From ELB16-189 sp018266435 (GTDB taxonomy: Bacteria > Bacteroidota > Bacteroidia > Cytophagales > Cyclobacteriaceae): DNA of 64,000 nucleotides. The stretch covers positions 1,240,001 through 1,304,000 of the forward strand of contig CP126125.1 of NCBI GenBank assembly GCA_030123525.1, read 5' to 3'. Under the pieces are notes generated by a model. It had not been told where the DNA came from and searched no databases. It saw nothing but the letters and a program-made list of their open reading frames with translations. Below are positions 1 to 9,290 of the stretch, piece after piece. Made by a program: the position numbers and the translations under genes. Each line of letters begins with the position of its first letter. Positions within the stretch are counted from its first letter, which is position 1.

Positions 1-1028
1 TAATAAGCAAAATCTTCTGACCCCAAGGTAAGATCAAGATCTACTACATTTTCTTTTCCGAGGTATTCTTCAGCTGCGGTTCTGATTCTGCGAGTCAGCT
101 CTGGATTATTTTCTAAGTAAGGATAACCATGCAGAATTTTTACCTCACACGTTGCCCCCATGCTCTCAGCCAAACCTTCGGCCATTTTTTTTATTTTTTC
201 CAGTCCTTCTTTGCGCCACGTTTCATTGAGTGCACGAAATGTACCCGAGATTTTTACCTCATCGGGAATGATGTTGGTAGCACCATTGGCCACGATTTTA
301 CCAAACGTTAAAACGGTGGGTTGCTTGGGGCTTGCCTTACGGCTGATGATTTGTTGCAACGCAATGATGATGTGCGAAGCGATCACTACCGGGTCAACAG
401 TTAGTTCAGGGGCAGCGCCATGCCCGCCTTTTCCAATAACGGTTAAATAAATTTCATCGCTGCTGGCCATATACATGCCTTCGCGAAAACCAACCTTGCC
501 CACAGGGATGAGCGGCATGACATGCTGACCAAGAATAGAAGAAGGCCTGGGATTTTCCAGCACACCTTCACGGATCATCAGCGAAGCACCGCCCGGGTTT
601 TTCTCTTCACCCGGCTGGAAGATCAACTTCACGGTTCCTTCAAAATGATTTTTTAGTTCGCTCAGAATTTTTGCGGTACCCAACAAAGACGCAGTGTGCA
701 CATCGTGGCCACAAGCGTGCATTACCCCAGGGTTTTGTGATTGGTATTCGGTTTCGTTGGCCTCCTGAATGGGCAACGCATCAATGTCGGCACGCAGGGC
801 CACGGTTCTTCGGAACGGGTTTTTCCCTTCAATCAAAACAACAACCCCAGTTTTAGCCACACCTTCTGAGGGGGTTAACCCAAAACTTTTTAGTTTATCG
901 GCAATGAATAGGGCTGTATTAAATTCGTTGTACGATAACTCGGGATGAGCGTGCAAGTGCCTGCGGTAAGAAATGATTTCTTGCGTGAAGTGTTCAGATA
1001 ATTTTTTTATTTGATCGGGAAGATTCAT
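1..1028 (-). CDS. M20-family amidohydrolase (partial, C-terminus beyond window)
   Basis: A zinc-dependent amidohydrolase of the M20D type, the group that removes acyl groups from N-acyl amino acids or hippurate-like substrates. The frame is open from ATG at 1028 to the left edge, giving 342 codons. Visible family motifs are RRHLHAHPEL near the N-terminus, ADIDALPIQE, the metal-binding HACGHDVH (about residues 104-111), a QPGEE segment, and GSEDFAY at the window edge, so perhaps only 40-60 residues are missing. There is no signal peptide, so it is probably cytoplasmic. Its ATG overlaps the stop of the upstream MoxR gene by one base (TGATG), which indicates translational coupling at the end of the PpiC-MoxR operon. 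The exact substrate cannot be told from sequence. Confidence 0.9.
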   Translation of the reverse strand, partial: MNLPDQIKKLSEHFTQEIISYRRHLHAHPELSYNEFNTALFIADKLKSFGLTPSEGVAKTGVVVLIEGKNPFRRTVALRADIDALPIQEANETEYQSQNPGVMHACGHDVHTASLLGTAKILSELKNHFEGTVKLIFQPGEEKNPGGASLMIREGVLENPRPSSILGQHVMPLIPVGKVGFREGMYMASSDEIYLTVIGKGGHGAAPELTVDPVVIASHIIIALQQIISRKASPKQPTVLTFGKIVANGATNIIPDEVKISGTFRALNETWRKEGLEKIKKMAEGLAESMGATCEVKILHGYPYLENNPELTRRIRTAAEEYLGKENVVDLDLTLGSEDFAY

Positions 1029-2005
1029 CACATTTTTACCTGTGTCATCAACAAATCAATCAACTTATCTACGGTTTCACCTTCAGCCTCGGCTTTAAAG
1101 TTTCTGACCATGCGATGGCGCAGCACCGGCTTGGCCACGGCTTGCACATCTTCTATGTCGGGCGAGTATTTTTTGTTGAGCAGGGCATTGCATTTTGCGC
1201 CCAGTACCAGACTTTGTGAAGCGCGCGGTCCTGCGCCCCATTCCAAAAATTCTGTAGCCAGGGCAGAACCATTTCCGGGTCTTGTGGATGCCGTCAGCCG
1301 CACGGCATACTCAACGACATTATCGGCCACAGGTACGCGCCTGACCAGGTGCTGGTAAGCGATGATCTCCTCTGCAGTTAAAATCCGGTTTACGGAAACG
1401 GTCTCGTCAGAAGTGGTGCCTTTTACAATTTTCAGTTCCTGTTCGTATGAAGGATAATCCAAAAATATATTGAACATGAACCGATCCAGTTGTGCTTCGG
1501 GCAGCGGATAGGTTCCTTCTTGCTCAATGGGGTTTTGTGTGGCCATTACAAAAAAAGGCTGTGGCAAATTGTATTTTTTTCCGGCAATGGTAACGGCATT
1601 TTCTTGCATGGCCTCGAGCAGGGCCGCCTGAGTTTTGGGTGGGGTACGGTTAATTTCATCTGCTAAAATGATGTTGCCGAATACGGGGCCTTTTACAAAA
1701 TGAAAATTACGCTCTTTGTCCATTGTTTCAGCCCCGATAATGTCGCTGGGCATTAAATCAGGAGTAAACTGGATGCGCTTGAAGTCAAGATCAAGTGAGT
1801 GCGCGAGTGTCTGCACCAACAAAGTCTTGGCCAGACCAGGTACACCGATGAGCAGCGCATGGCTGTGGCAGAAGATGGCGGTAAGTGCCAGACGCACTAC
1901 ATCATCTTGCCCCACAATGATTTTGGCTATTTCTGATTTTAGGTTTTTATACGATTGAGCCAGCGCATCAGCGGCTTCCACATCATCACGAAAAACAGTT
2001 GGCAT
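1028..2005 (-). CDS. MoxR-family AAA+ ATPase
   Basis: A 325-residue AAA+ ATPase of the MoxR family, chaperone-like ATPases that mature or activate other proteins. Visible are VGQDDVVRLAL ahead of the nucleotide site, a Walker A region GVPGLAKTLL, Walker B IILADEINR, a sensor-1 region with MATQNPIEQEGTYPLPEAQ, and the C-terminal lid domain. Length is normal for the family. MoxR genes usually sit beside DUF58 and von Willebrand A genes. Here the gene lies 55 bp behind a SurA-like foldase and is coupled to an M20 amidohydrolase, with no DUF58 or VWA gene in the window. That suggests the operon serves envelope protein maturation, but the client is unknown. Confidence 0.92.
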   Translation of the reverse strand: MPTVFRDDVEAADALAQSYKNLKSEIAKIIVGQDDVVRLALTAIFCHSHALLIGVPGLAKTLLVQTLAHSLDLDFKRIQFTPDLMPSDIIGAETMDKERNFHFVKGPVFGNIILADEINRTPPKTQAALLEAMQENAVTIAGKKYNLPQPFFVMATQNPIEQEGTYPLPEAQLDRFMFNIFLDYPSYEQELKIVKGTTSDETVSVNRILTAEEIIAYQHLVRRVPVADNVVEYAVRLTASTRPGNGSALATEFLEWGAGPRASQSLVLGAKCNALLNKKYSPDIEDVQAVAKPVLRHRMVRNFKAEAEGETVDKLIDLLMTQVKM

Positions 2006-2060
2006 GGCTAAAACTTTTGTGGTGAAAATACTTTTTTATGCCGGCTCAAACAAGGCAAAG

Positions 2061-3437
2061 CTATTCTATGATTTTGCAGCCTTTATAGTTGGGGTCAATG
2101 TTGATGAAGACATCTTGGCGTGATTTGATGAACCATTTGTTGATGGCTTTGTCTTTTTTCTCGGCCAAGGCAGCAGACTGAATGCGATGCCAGTCATCTT
2201 TCAGGTTGGCTTGGTGAGGCGGCAGTTTAGCTTTAAAGTAGATGATGCGCACGGCTTCTTGCTGCGTGTCTTTTGTGCGGTAGGGCAAGGGCCTAGAGAT
2301 GCTGCCCAGTTTTAGGGTGTCAATGACGAAGTAAACAGCCGGATCTAATGTTTTGTCGATTGCTATTTTAGTTCCACCATCTGAGTCAGTAAAATAGCCT
2401 GTATGTCCTTTGGTTTCTTTGTCATCTGAATAAAGTTTGGCAGCTTGCTCAAAGGTGATGCTGTCTTTCTGGATTTTTCTGCGCAGTGAATCCAGATAAA
2501 ATGTAGCCCGCTGAATATCGGCCTGACTGGGGATGGCCTTTAACAGGATGTGTCTCGAGTTGTATTCATTCCCTCTCCGGTCAATCAACTGCATAATATG
2601 GTATCCGTATTGTGACTCAAATGGATGAGATACTTCGCCTTTTGTCAGTTTAAAGGCCATGGCTTCGTATTCAGGTACCATTGAGCCTCTTCCGAAGTAT
2701 CCCATCTCTCCTCCATTAGATTGTGCAGAGGGGTCTTCAGAATATTTTTTGGCTAATTCATTCCAATTTTCCCCATTCAAAAAACGAGAACGCAAATCTT
2801 CCAATTTACTTTTAGCTTCATTTTTTTGTTGGGCGCTTACTTTAGCCACCTTAACAATTTGGCCGATTACGGCATCGGCAGAATAAAACGGTAAACTGTC
2901 AGAGGGTATTTTGTTGTAGAATTTTTTTACTTCTGAAGGGGTAATAGTAATATCTTTGGTGATGCGCTCGGTCATTTCGCGCCCCAAAAGCTGTTCACGG
3001 ATTTGGTCGTGCAGTTCGGCTTTGATCTGCTCAAAGGTTTTTCCGTAGTTACGTTCCAGTTCTTCTTGCGAGTTGCCGTAGTTTTGTAAAATGATCTGCA
3101 TCCGCTGGGTAGTGTTTTGATCCACTTCCAGATCAGTCACAATGACTGAATCTATCTCAGCTTTGGCCACCATCACTTTGTTCATGACCATGCGGTTGAG
3201 CAGCCCACATTTGGCTTCTTCCGAGCCGGGGTTTCCATCGGTCAGAAAACTTTGATAGGCTGACTCCAGTTCTGATTTCAGAACAATGTAATTGTCAACC
3301 TTGGCAATGATTTTATCCAAGACAAATCCTCCCTCTTTTTTCTCGGTAGTTTGGCCGGTGGCCAATAAAGGGGTGAGTAAAATAGCAAAGCTACTGGCCC
3401 AAAATCTCAAATTCTTTTTGTTTAGCCGCATTTTCAT
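2061..3437 (-). CDS. SurA-like periplasmic peptidyl-prolyl isomerase/chaperone
   Basis: A secreted foldase of about 458 residues. The N-terminus carries a Sec signal peptide ending near LLATGQ. An N-terminal SurA-type chaperone region (to about residue 180) is followed by two parvulin (PpiC/rotamase) domains at about 187-287 and 294-400. The first parvulin is well preserved (KKYSEDPSAQSNGGEMGYF, then YGYHIMQL). The second is more divergent. An upstream in-frame ATG at 3464 would add MQKNWRTRF ahead of the signal peptide. I prefer 3437 (or 3431) because the basic n-region then starts at once. Even so the gene overlaps the upstream lipoprotein by about 47 bp. SurA proteins escort outer-membrane beta-barrels. 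Third gene of the foldase operon. Confidence 0.9.
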   Translation of the reverse strand: MKMRLNKKNLRFWASSFAILLTPLLATGQTTEKKEGGFVLDKIIAKVDNYIVLKSELESAYQSFLTDGNPGSEEAKCGLLNRMVMNKVMVAKAEIDSVIVTDLEVDQNTTQRMQIILQNYGNSQEELERNYGKTFEQIKAELHDQIREQLLGREMTERITKDITITPSEVKKFYNKIPSDSLPFYSADAVIGQIVKVAKVSAQQKNEAKSKLEDLRSRFLNGENWNELAKKYSEDPSAQSNGGEMGYFGRGSMVPEYEAMAFKLTKGEVSHPFESQYGYHIMQLIDRRGNEYNSRHILLKAIPSQADIQRATFYLDSLRRKIQKDSITFEQAAKLYSDDKETKGHTGYFTDSDGGTKIAIDKTLDPAVYFVIDTLKLGSISRPLPYRTKDTQQEAVRIIYFKAKLPPHQANLKDDWHRIQSAALAEKKDKAINKWFIKSRQDVFINIDPNYKGCKIIE

Positions 3438-4281
3438 AAATCTCGTCCTCCAATTTTTTTGCAAGTTCTACTTTTCTTTTGTTTAAAATAATGTTTTTGA
3501 TGGCTTGCCGTACAAACTCCAGGGGCGACACATTATCACTTATTTTATACGCATCGACTTTAAGAAAGTACATGAAGTTGGCATCGCTGGTTTCATAGTA
3601 ATTATAAGATTGCAAAAAATGGATTTTATCGGGTATATCCATCAGGGGTGAATTTACCGCAATCTTATCAAACTCAATCCACGATGAATCCGTCAGGTGA
3701 AAAGCCGATGAAAAACTAAGGCAATACGATTTTAATTCTGCCTTTTCTTTTTCTTTGGTTGAAAACATCAGTTCCTTGATTCGTTTGGTGCGAGGGGCAT
3801 CCTTGGGTACTTTGATGTAAGTGCCTTGAATAATGTTTTGTTTCAGAATAAAATTATCTGTGTGTGCTCGATAATATTCTTCGATGGATGCATTTTCTAC
3901 CGTGTCGTTTAGGTGTTGCCGGGTATAGTAGTTTAAGAATTCAAAAGTGATAAGGCTGTTGCGGTAGTCTTCCACCTGTCGTTCTATTTCGGCCTTGTCA
4001 ATGGTTATGGTTTTCAGTGCTTCTTTGATGAGTAATTGTTTTCTAATCCAACTGTTGATATAGGCATTTACCCGTGTGGCACTGTCATCGGCAGTGGTTT
4101 TGTTGGGCACTATTCTCTTCAGTTCATCGGCATATAACCGGGCATCGTTTACCTGTGCCACCCATTTCCGGCTGGAGGCTGAATCTCCTTCATTTCTTTT
4201 CATTTTGATCAGGTCGCACGAACCAAAAATGAATAAACTGAATAAAGCGATCCAGATAAAGTTTCTGTTTTTCAATTTCAT
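3391..4281 (-). CDS. Lipoprotein of the PpiC/SurA operon, probable foldase-like chaperone
   Basis: A 296-residue predicted lipoprotein: hydrophobic signal with lipobox FGSC (Cys22). The rest is charged and helical, with segments resembling the N-terminal chaperone part of SurA/PrsA-type proteins (a YINSWIRKQLLIKEAL-like stretch, then helices and ENASIEEYYRAH). I see no parvulin catalytic domain, so any peptidyl-prolyl isomerase label would be by association only. Its ATG overlaps the stop of the upstream double-PpiC gene by 4 bp (ATGA), and its 3' end overlaps the next SurA-like gene. This tight packing argues for a co-translated trio acting together in the periplasm. Assignment as a foldase partner is inference. 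Confidence 0.8.
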   Translation of the reverse strand: MKLKNRNFIWIALFSLFIFGSCDLIKMKRNEGDSASSRKWVAQVNDARLYADELKRIVPNKTTADDSATRVNAYINSWIRKQLLIKEALKTITIDKAEIERQVEDYRNSLITFEFLNYYTRQHLNDTVENASIEEYYRAHTDNFILKQNIIQGTYIKVPKDAPRTKRIKELMFSTKEKEKAELKSYCLSFSSAFHLTDSSWIEFDKIAVNSPLMDIPDKIHFLQSYNYYETSDANFMYFLKVDAYKISDNVSPLEFVRQAIKNIILNKRKVELAKKLEDEIYENAAKQKEFEILGQ

Positions 4282-6218
4282 TTTTTTATCAGTTCAGACT
4301 CAACAATTTTTTTTCCGGAGCGATTGACCGAAACGGGGTATTTGTTTTTGAGTGAAATTACCCAATTCTTTTCTAATGAATCCTGATAATCTGAAATGAC
4401 CCGTGAGCGAGCTTCGGCAAATGTTTTTGTTCCGGGGGCCACCAGCTGTTTGATATCAACAAAATAATAAGTGTTGTCCAGTTCTGTATCCTGCATGCCG
4501 GGCACCCAGTTTATTTTGTCTATCACTTTGCTTTCACCTTTTTCATAATTCCTGAAGTTTTGCACCGATTTAAATTTTTTCAGGTCAGTGGCTTTGAGGG
4601 TATCGCCTTTGTAAATTTTCTTTTTTATTTCTTCATAGAAAGTTTTATCAGAAGTAGAAAACAAACGCGCTTCCACACGTGCTCCGGCTGAGTAGTTGGA
4701 CAGATGTTCTTCATAAAATTTTCTTAGACCAAGTGTATCGCTCGAAGCCTTGTTCCAAATTTCTTTTTCCATCACATCAAAAAGTAAAATCCCTTCGCGG
4801 TATTCTGATAGTAGATAGGTAAAATCGGGATTGTTCTTCACTATTTTTTCTTCTTCTAACAGATCAACGTTCTCATCTACAAAAGAAATATACAGGTGAC
4901 GGAGATAATCGGAGGGAGAAAGTTTGTTTGTTTTTTGATGTCCTTCGGCCCACGCAATAAATGCACCGGCTTCGTATTTTTTTCCCTGCAATAAAAACAA
5001 AGTCAATTTTTTTGAATCTGCACTGCCCCTGTATTTCCACTTTCCTTTTTGCAAGGATGAATCGGCAGTTGTGAGGATGGCGTTTTTATTAGAAATGTTT
5101 TCAACAAAGCCAAACTCTTTTTTGCGCTGTAAGGCAACCGCTACTTCAGAAATTTTTACCCGCTCATCGCGGGCTACTTTTTTCTTTAAAGTCGGTTCAA
5201 TCTGCACGTACGGTGCAAGCGGAATTTTCTTCTCCAGCCGGATGATGTGCCAGCCGATGGCTGACTGAAACGGATCGGAAATATCTCCTGGCTTTTGCAG
5301 AACAAAGGCAGTATTTTCAAATTCAGGTACAGAAGCATAAACCCCAATACCAAAAGGCTTTAACCGCCCCCCGTTGTTTTTGGTGTTGGTATCTTCCGAG
5401 TAGTGAGCGCATAGTTCATCCCAACTGCGGCCACTTTTCAGTTGATCATAAATTTCAAAAATAGTGTTCTTTGCTTTCGCATCATCTTTAGCCGCCCGCA
5501 ACAGAATGTGTGATACTTCCACTTCCCCACGCGAAGGCCTCACGTCTTCTACACTGATGAGGTGATAACCAAAGCGTGTGCGAACAACAGGCGAAATTTT
5601 ACCAACCGGAGTATTGTAGGCGGCTTCTTCAAACGGATAGACCATTTGCAGCGCAGTAAAATAATTTAAGTTGCCACCGTTGTATCGCGCAGAAGGGTCT
5701 TCGCTTAACTCACGAGCCAGCTTTTCAAAGGATTCGCCCGCTAAAATTCGTTTTCTAATTTCTTCTGTTCGGGTGTAGGCTTTGAGTGTATCTTCAGGTA
5801 AATCTTCGGGTTTCACCTGAATGAGAATGTGTGAGGCTTTTATTTCTTTAGAGAGGTGTTCGTAGGCTTCCCGGGTGAGTTTATCGAGCAAATCTTTGTT
5901 GGTACGATACGGTTTTTTCAATTCCTCACGATACGTGGCCAATTCTTTTTTATATTTTTCAGTGGTATCAAGCCCGAGTTCGTGTGCTTCTCTCACTTTC
6001 AATTTAAAATTAATGAAGAGGGTAAGGTAGTCGTCCACTTTTTCTTTGGTAAAATTCTGTCCATTAGGATGGTTCTTTTTGAACAGATAAATGAACTCAT
6101 CCGTAGAAGTGGCCGAGCCAGCCAGAGTAAACAAAACTGCTGGCTTAGTTTTTTTAGGTTGCCCCCAGCCAATTCCCGTGAATCCACACAGAACAAATAT
6201 GAAAAGATAACGCACCAT
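4278..6218 (-). CDS. Periplasmic peptidyl-prolyl isomerase with two PpiC domains
   Basis: A 646-residue exported protein. The signal peptide ends around residue 19 (GIGWGQ). Residues 30-120 form a helical SurA/PrsA-like chaperone region. Two good parvulin domains follow at about 126-225 (ASHILIQ, LSEDPSARYNGG, FGYHLISV) and 233-332 (VSHILLR, YSEDTNTKNNGG, IGWHIIRL). The 310-residue C-terminal part is helical and not assigned to a known domain. It heads the operon: a perfect TAnnTTTG element lies 26-33 bp upstream and the next gene starts inside its stop codon. The family assists folding of exported proteins. Confidence 0.9.
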   Translation of the reverse strand: MVRYLFIFVLCGFTGIGWGQPKKTKPAVLFTLAGSATSTDEFIYLFKKNHPNGQNFTKEKVDDYLTLFINFKLKVREAHELGLDTTEKYKKELATYREELKKPYRTNKDLLDKLTREAYEHLSKEIKASHILIQVKPEDLPEDTLKAYTRTEEIRKRILAGESFEKLARELSEDPSARYNGGNLNYFTALQMVYPFEEAAYNTPVGKISPVVRTRFGYHLISVEDVRPSRGEVEVSHILLRAAKDDAKAKNTIFEIYDQLKSGRSWDELCAHYSEDTNTKNNGGRLKPFGIGVYASVPEFENTAFVLQKPGDISDPFQSAIGWHIIRLEKKIPLAPYVQIEPTLKKKVARDERVKISEVAVALQRKKEFGFVENISNKNAILTTADSSLQKGKWKYRGSADSKKLTLFLLQGKKYEAGAFIAWAEGHQKTNKLSPSDYLRHLYISFVDENVDLLEEEKIVKNNPDFTYLLSEYREGILLFDVMEKEIWNKASSDTLGLRKFYEEHLSNYSAGARVEARLFSTSDKTFYEEIKKKIYKGDTLKATDLKKFKSVQNFRNYEKGESKVIDKINWVPGMQDTELDNTYYFVDIKQLVAPGTKTFAEARSRVISDYQDSLEKNWVISLKNKYPVSVNRSGKKIVESELIKK

Positions 6219-6243
6219 AAAAACCCTATAATTTTTCAGGATG

Positions 6244-6251
6244 CAAATATA
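6244..6251 (-). promoter_or_regulatory. Candidate -7 promoter element for the PpiC operon
   Basis: On the minus strand the sequence reads TATATTTG, a perfect match to the Bacteroidota -7 consensus TAnnTTTG, 26 bp before the ATG at 6218. That predicts a leader of roughly 18-20 nt. I do not see a convincing TTTG -33 element at the usual distance, so this rests on the -7 match and position. Confidence 0.45.
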
Positions 6252-6434
6252 GTTTTCTTTAGGTGTAAATATTGACGGACTCTGTGCCCGAAGGCCGGTT
6301 TATAGTTACCGCTTTCAAATATTTACTATAGGCGCTGATGGGGTGCAAATAAAAGCTCGTCTTCTTTGAAAGATGATTTTGAAAACAAAAGACACTTGCA
6401 ATCTTTTTAGGGGGAATGCTGACCAGAAGTTAGC

Positions 6435-6845
6435 TTAAACGTTTTTGGTCAACCGGCAAATTGATTTTCCGGCTTCGGTGCGATACTCGATTTTATCCAT
6501 GATAGATTTTACCAAGCGTATTCCGAGACCGCCTTTGCGTTTTTCTTGTACCAGGCTGTTCATCTCGGGCTCAGAAAATTGGGTGATATCAAAAACCAAT
6601 CCGTCATCTACAATTTCAAATACAAACTCGTGTGTTGAGGGATGATCAATGCGAAGTTCTAAATAATGATCGGGGTCGCAGTGGTGTGCATGAATCATCA
6701 GGTTAGAACACATTTCGTCCAGGGCCAGCACAATAGCGCTCACGTGCATTTCGGGCACGAGGTTTTCATTCAGTACGCTACGTACAAAATCGCGAATGCC
6801 CTTTAGGTTCGCTAAACTACACCCGATGTTATACTGATAACTCAT
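6435..6845 (-). CDS. RsbW-like anti-sigma/serine kinase (HATPase)
   Basis: A 136-residue GHKL-fold ATP-binding protein of the RsbW/SpoIIAB class: serine kinases that phosphorylate STAS antagonists and bind a target protein in the alternative state. Visible are the N-box LALDEMCSNLMIHAH, the G1-like VDDGLVFD and the G2 box KGGLGIRLVKSIMD. It spans little more than the catalytic domain, as usual. It overlaps the upstream STAS gene by 17 bp and is the last gene of the serS-phosphatase-STAS-kinase run. No sigma factor or other obvious target is encoded next to it. Confidence 0.9.
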   Translation of the reverse strand: MSYQYNIGCSLANLKGIRDFVRSVLNENLVPEMHVSAIVLALDEMCSNLMIHAHHCDPDHYLELRIDHPSTHEFVFEIVDDGLVFDITQFSEPEMNSLVQEKRKGGLGIRLVKSIMDKIEYRTEAGKSICRLTKNV

Positions 6846-7179
6846 TGGCCAGTTTCATTGCTTCACTTTTAGTTGGGCAGATGTGCAAGAGGGTTGCCAA
6901 TCCAAGGATATCAAAAGTATTTATCACTTTTTCTTTTAATCCAAACAACACCATGGGAATGTTCTTATCGCGCAATTCTTCGATATACGACATAAAGACA
7001 CCGAGGCCGGCCGAAGAGATGTATTCCAGGGCGGTGCAATCCACCAGAATTTTTTTAAACCCTTCGCCCACGCTTTTGGCTATAGCCAAATCCAGTTCAA
7101 TAGACGAACTGGCATCTATTTCACCGATCACCGCAATAATATCGGCACCTGCTTCTTGTAGTCGTTTGATCTGGACCAT
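6829..7179 (-). CDS. STAS-domain anti-sigma factor antagonist (RsbV/SpoIIAA-like)
   Basis: A 116-residue single STAS domain. The segment ALEYISSAGLGVFMSY contains the conserved SSAGL motif whose serine is phosphorylated by RsbW-type kinases and dephosphorylated by SpoIIE/RsbU-type phosphatases. Unphosphorylated protein titrates the kinase away from its target. Both enzymes are encoded on either side (kinase overlapping by 17 bp, phosphatase 30 bp upstream), so all three core pieces of a partner-switching module are present. Cytoplasmic, no signal peptide. Confidence 0.93.
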   Translation of the reverse strand: MVQIKRLQEAGADIIAVIGEIDASSSIELDLAIAKSVGEGFKKILVDCTALEYISSAGLGVFMSYIEELRDKNIPMVLFGLKEKVINTFDILGLATLLHICPTKSEAMKLANELSV

Positions 7180-7209
7180 ATTTTTCTAAACGTTTTTTAA
7201 CTCAGTTGG

Positions 7210-9276
7210 TTATATTTTAAATCGCACAGTCATGGATGTATAATCGTCATTGATATTTTTAGTTCCGGTAAAATCATAGAGTTTTTTTGTAAGATGATCT
7301 TCAATTTCTTTTGCACTCAGGCTGGCAACTTCGTTTAGCGCCTGGGCCAGTCGGTCATTTCCAAATTCTTCACCCTTTTCATTTTTGGCTTCGGTTATAC
7401 CATCGGTGTAGAGCACCATAATATCACCGGCCTGGTAAGGTATTTCGTTTGTCTCAATGTGGTTGCGGTAATTGTGGTTGCGCACCATGCCCAGCGCTGC
7501 CCCTTTGTCTTTTAAGTAGAATGATTTTTTTTCACCGGCTTGTAAAAAAAGCACGGGGCAATGGCCGGCCCGCGAATAACGGATTTTTTTCTGCTCGGTA
7601 TCGATTACAAAAAAAGAAGCTGAAATGAAGGAGTTTCTTTCCAGGCAAAATGTCAATGCGTTGTTGGCACGATGCATAAATTCTTTTGGGTCGAGGTGCT
7701 CTTGTGCCAGGCTATGAAAGATACCTTTCATCTGACTCATGTGGAAGGCGGCCGTAGTGCCTTTGCCTGAAACATCGGCAATGATGAGGGCTACTTTACT
7801 ATTGTCAATGCGAAGAGTATCGTAATAGTCTCCACCCACCTCATCGGCCGAAGCAGAAAAAGCGGCTACTTCAAAATCGGGGTCTTGTTCTAGCTTAGCG
7901 GGCAATAAACTCTGCTGCACGGTTTTGGCAATTTTCAATTCCTCTTTATAGCGTGCATTTTGAAAAGCTTCTTCCATCAATCGGAAATTTTCGATGGAGA
8001 TACCGGCTTGGTTGGCAAATGTTGAGACAATGCGCGTCATTTCTTTGTTGAAACCATCGGGCAGCTCTTTGAGCAGGGCGAGGGTTCCAATCGTTTCTTC
8101 TTTTACTATAATAGGGAAAGCAAGTATGGAGCGAAAGCGTGAACCTTTCAGCAGGGCCAGATGCTTAGAAAGGTTTTTTGTTTTTTCACTGCCGGTATCG
8201 AGCACCCCCCTGATGTTGTTTTTTTCTAAATGCTCACGAATGTTTTTGGCCTCTTGCTCAGATATTTTGTACGTATAGATCTTTTGATCATTATTTACCG
8301 CTGTGATTTCAAGCCAGGCGGCATCGGCAAAAACAGAACTCACTGAACTTTCCAGCAAAATATTATACACGCTCTCTTCGTCTTGCTCCGTTTGTATAGA
8401 TTGACTGATGCGCTGAAAGTTGACCACTTCTTCCAGTTTCTGCTCAAACACAGATGACGTGGGCAAGTTGAACAAGATCACTAAAAAAGAAAAAATGCCA
8501 TACAATGATATGAACAGAGCCAGGAGAATTATAAAAAGATGATTTCTGAAATCGAGAAACCCAGTTGATTCTTTGGTGATGGTTTCAGCCCCGCTTTCAA
8601 CAGAGTAAAAAAAGTAAGCGAGGTAAAAAAACATCAGGAGCAATAACAAGAGACTAGTCCACTTCTGCCTAAAATTCAGGTAGGCCACCCAGCGCATATT
8701 GGCCGAGAGTGTAATCAGCATAATACCCAGGATCAAATTAATGAGAATACGCAGCGTGTCAGAAACTGAGATGCCGATGGTATCATAAATCAAAATAAAA
8801 AATAATATCGCATCAAATGCCAGCCAGGTGCGCAAGAGCCATTTTGATTTTTGATAAAGGATAAGCCGCTTCCAACTGATTAGCGCAGCCAATAAAAAAT
8901 TGACCAACAAGGCCAAATTGATTTGATAGATGAAGTCGCTAAAAATAACATTGGTAGCCAAAGCGGTGCGCCCTAATAAAAATACCAGCAAGCGCAACAC
9001 CAGCGAGATAACTGTGGTAATTAACCCGGTGGCAAAAACTTTCCACAGCAGGTCAGTAAAGTTGAGCGAATCATCTCGCTCAACGCGTAGTTTGTAGTAA
9101 TAGAAAAGACAGATGACAAACGCCATCAACATCAGTCGGGGCATCCACTCGGGCACATCGGGCTGCAACCCTTGCATGCTGCTGAACAAAACCGTGACGT
9201 CAGAAAAAAGCAATATCAGCCAGGCTACCATAGAGCCCAAAAGTGCAAGGCGGATGAGTGCTTTATTTTTGAACAT
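7210..9276 (-). CDS. Membrane-anchored GAF-SpoIIE (PP2C-type) serine phosphatase
   Basis: A 688-residue RsbU-like phosphatase. Residues 1-270 hold about seven or eight hydrophobic segments, a GAF-type sensory domain follows (about 285-440), then a short helical linker and a PPM/SpoIIE phosphatase domain (about 470-688). Metal-binding motifs are present: EVGGDYYD near residue 480, IADVSGKGTTAAFHM, LYTDGITEAKN and the terminal NDDYTSMTVRF. It would dephosphorylate the adjacent STAS protein in response to a membrane or cytoplasmic signal. It starts 14 bp after the serS stop codon, so it may be co-transcribed with serS. The signal sensed is unknown. Confidence 0.92.
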   Translation of the reverse strand: MFKNKALIRLALLGSMVAWLILLFSDVTVLFSSMQGLQPDVPEWMPRLMLMAFVICLFYYYKLRVERDDSLNFTDLLWKVFATGLITTVISLVLRLLVFLLGRTALATNVIFSDFIYQINLALLVNFLLAALISWKRLILYQKSKWLLRTWLAFDAILFFILIYDTIGISVSDTLRILINLILGIMLITLSANMRWVAYLNFRQKWTSLLLLLLMFFYLAYFFYSVESGAETITKESTGFLDFRNHLFIILLALFISLYGIFSFLVILFNLPTSSVFEQKLEEVVNFQRISQSIQTEQDEESVYNILLESSVSSVFADAAWLEITAVNNDQKIYTYKISEQEAKNIREHLEKNNIRGVLDTGSEKTKNLSKHLALLKGSRFRSILAFPIIVKEETIGTLALLKELPDGFNKEMTRIVSTFANQAGISIENFRLMEEAFQNARYKEELKIAKTVQQSLLPAKLEQDPDFEVAAFSASADEVGGDYYDTLRIDNSKVALIIADVSGKGTTAAFHMSQMKGIFHSLAQEHLDPKEFMHRANNALTFCLERNSFISASFFVIDTEQKKIRYSRAGHCPVLFLQAGEKKSFYLKDKGAALGMVRNHNYRNHIETNEIPYQAGDIMVLYTDGITEAKNEKGEEFGNDRLAQALNEVASLSAKEIEDHLTKKLYDFTGTKNINDDYTSMTVRFKI

Positions 9277-9290
9277 CTCTTACAAATGCG

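Noticed and set aside
129..856. Several plus-strand open frames of 60-96 codons at the left edge
   Set aside because: They lie antisense to the M20 amidohydrolase, whose frame contains all family motifs. None shows a recognisable domain.
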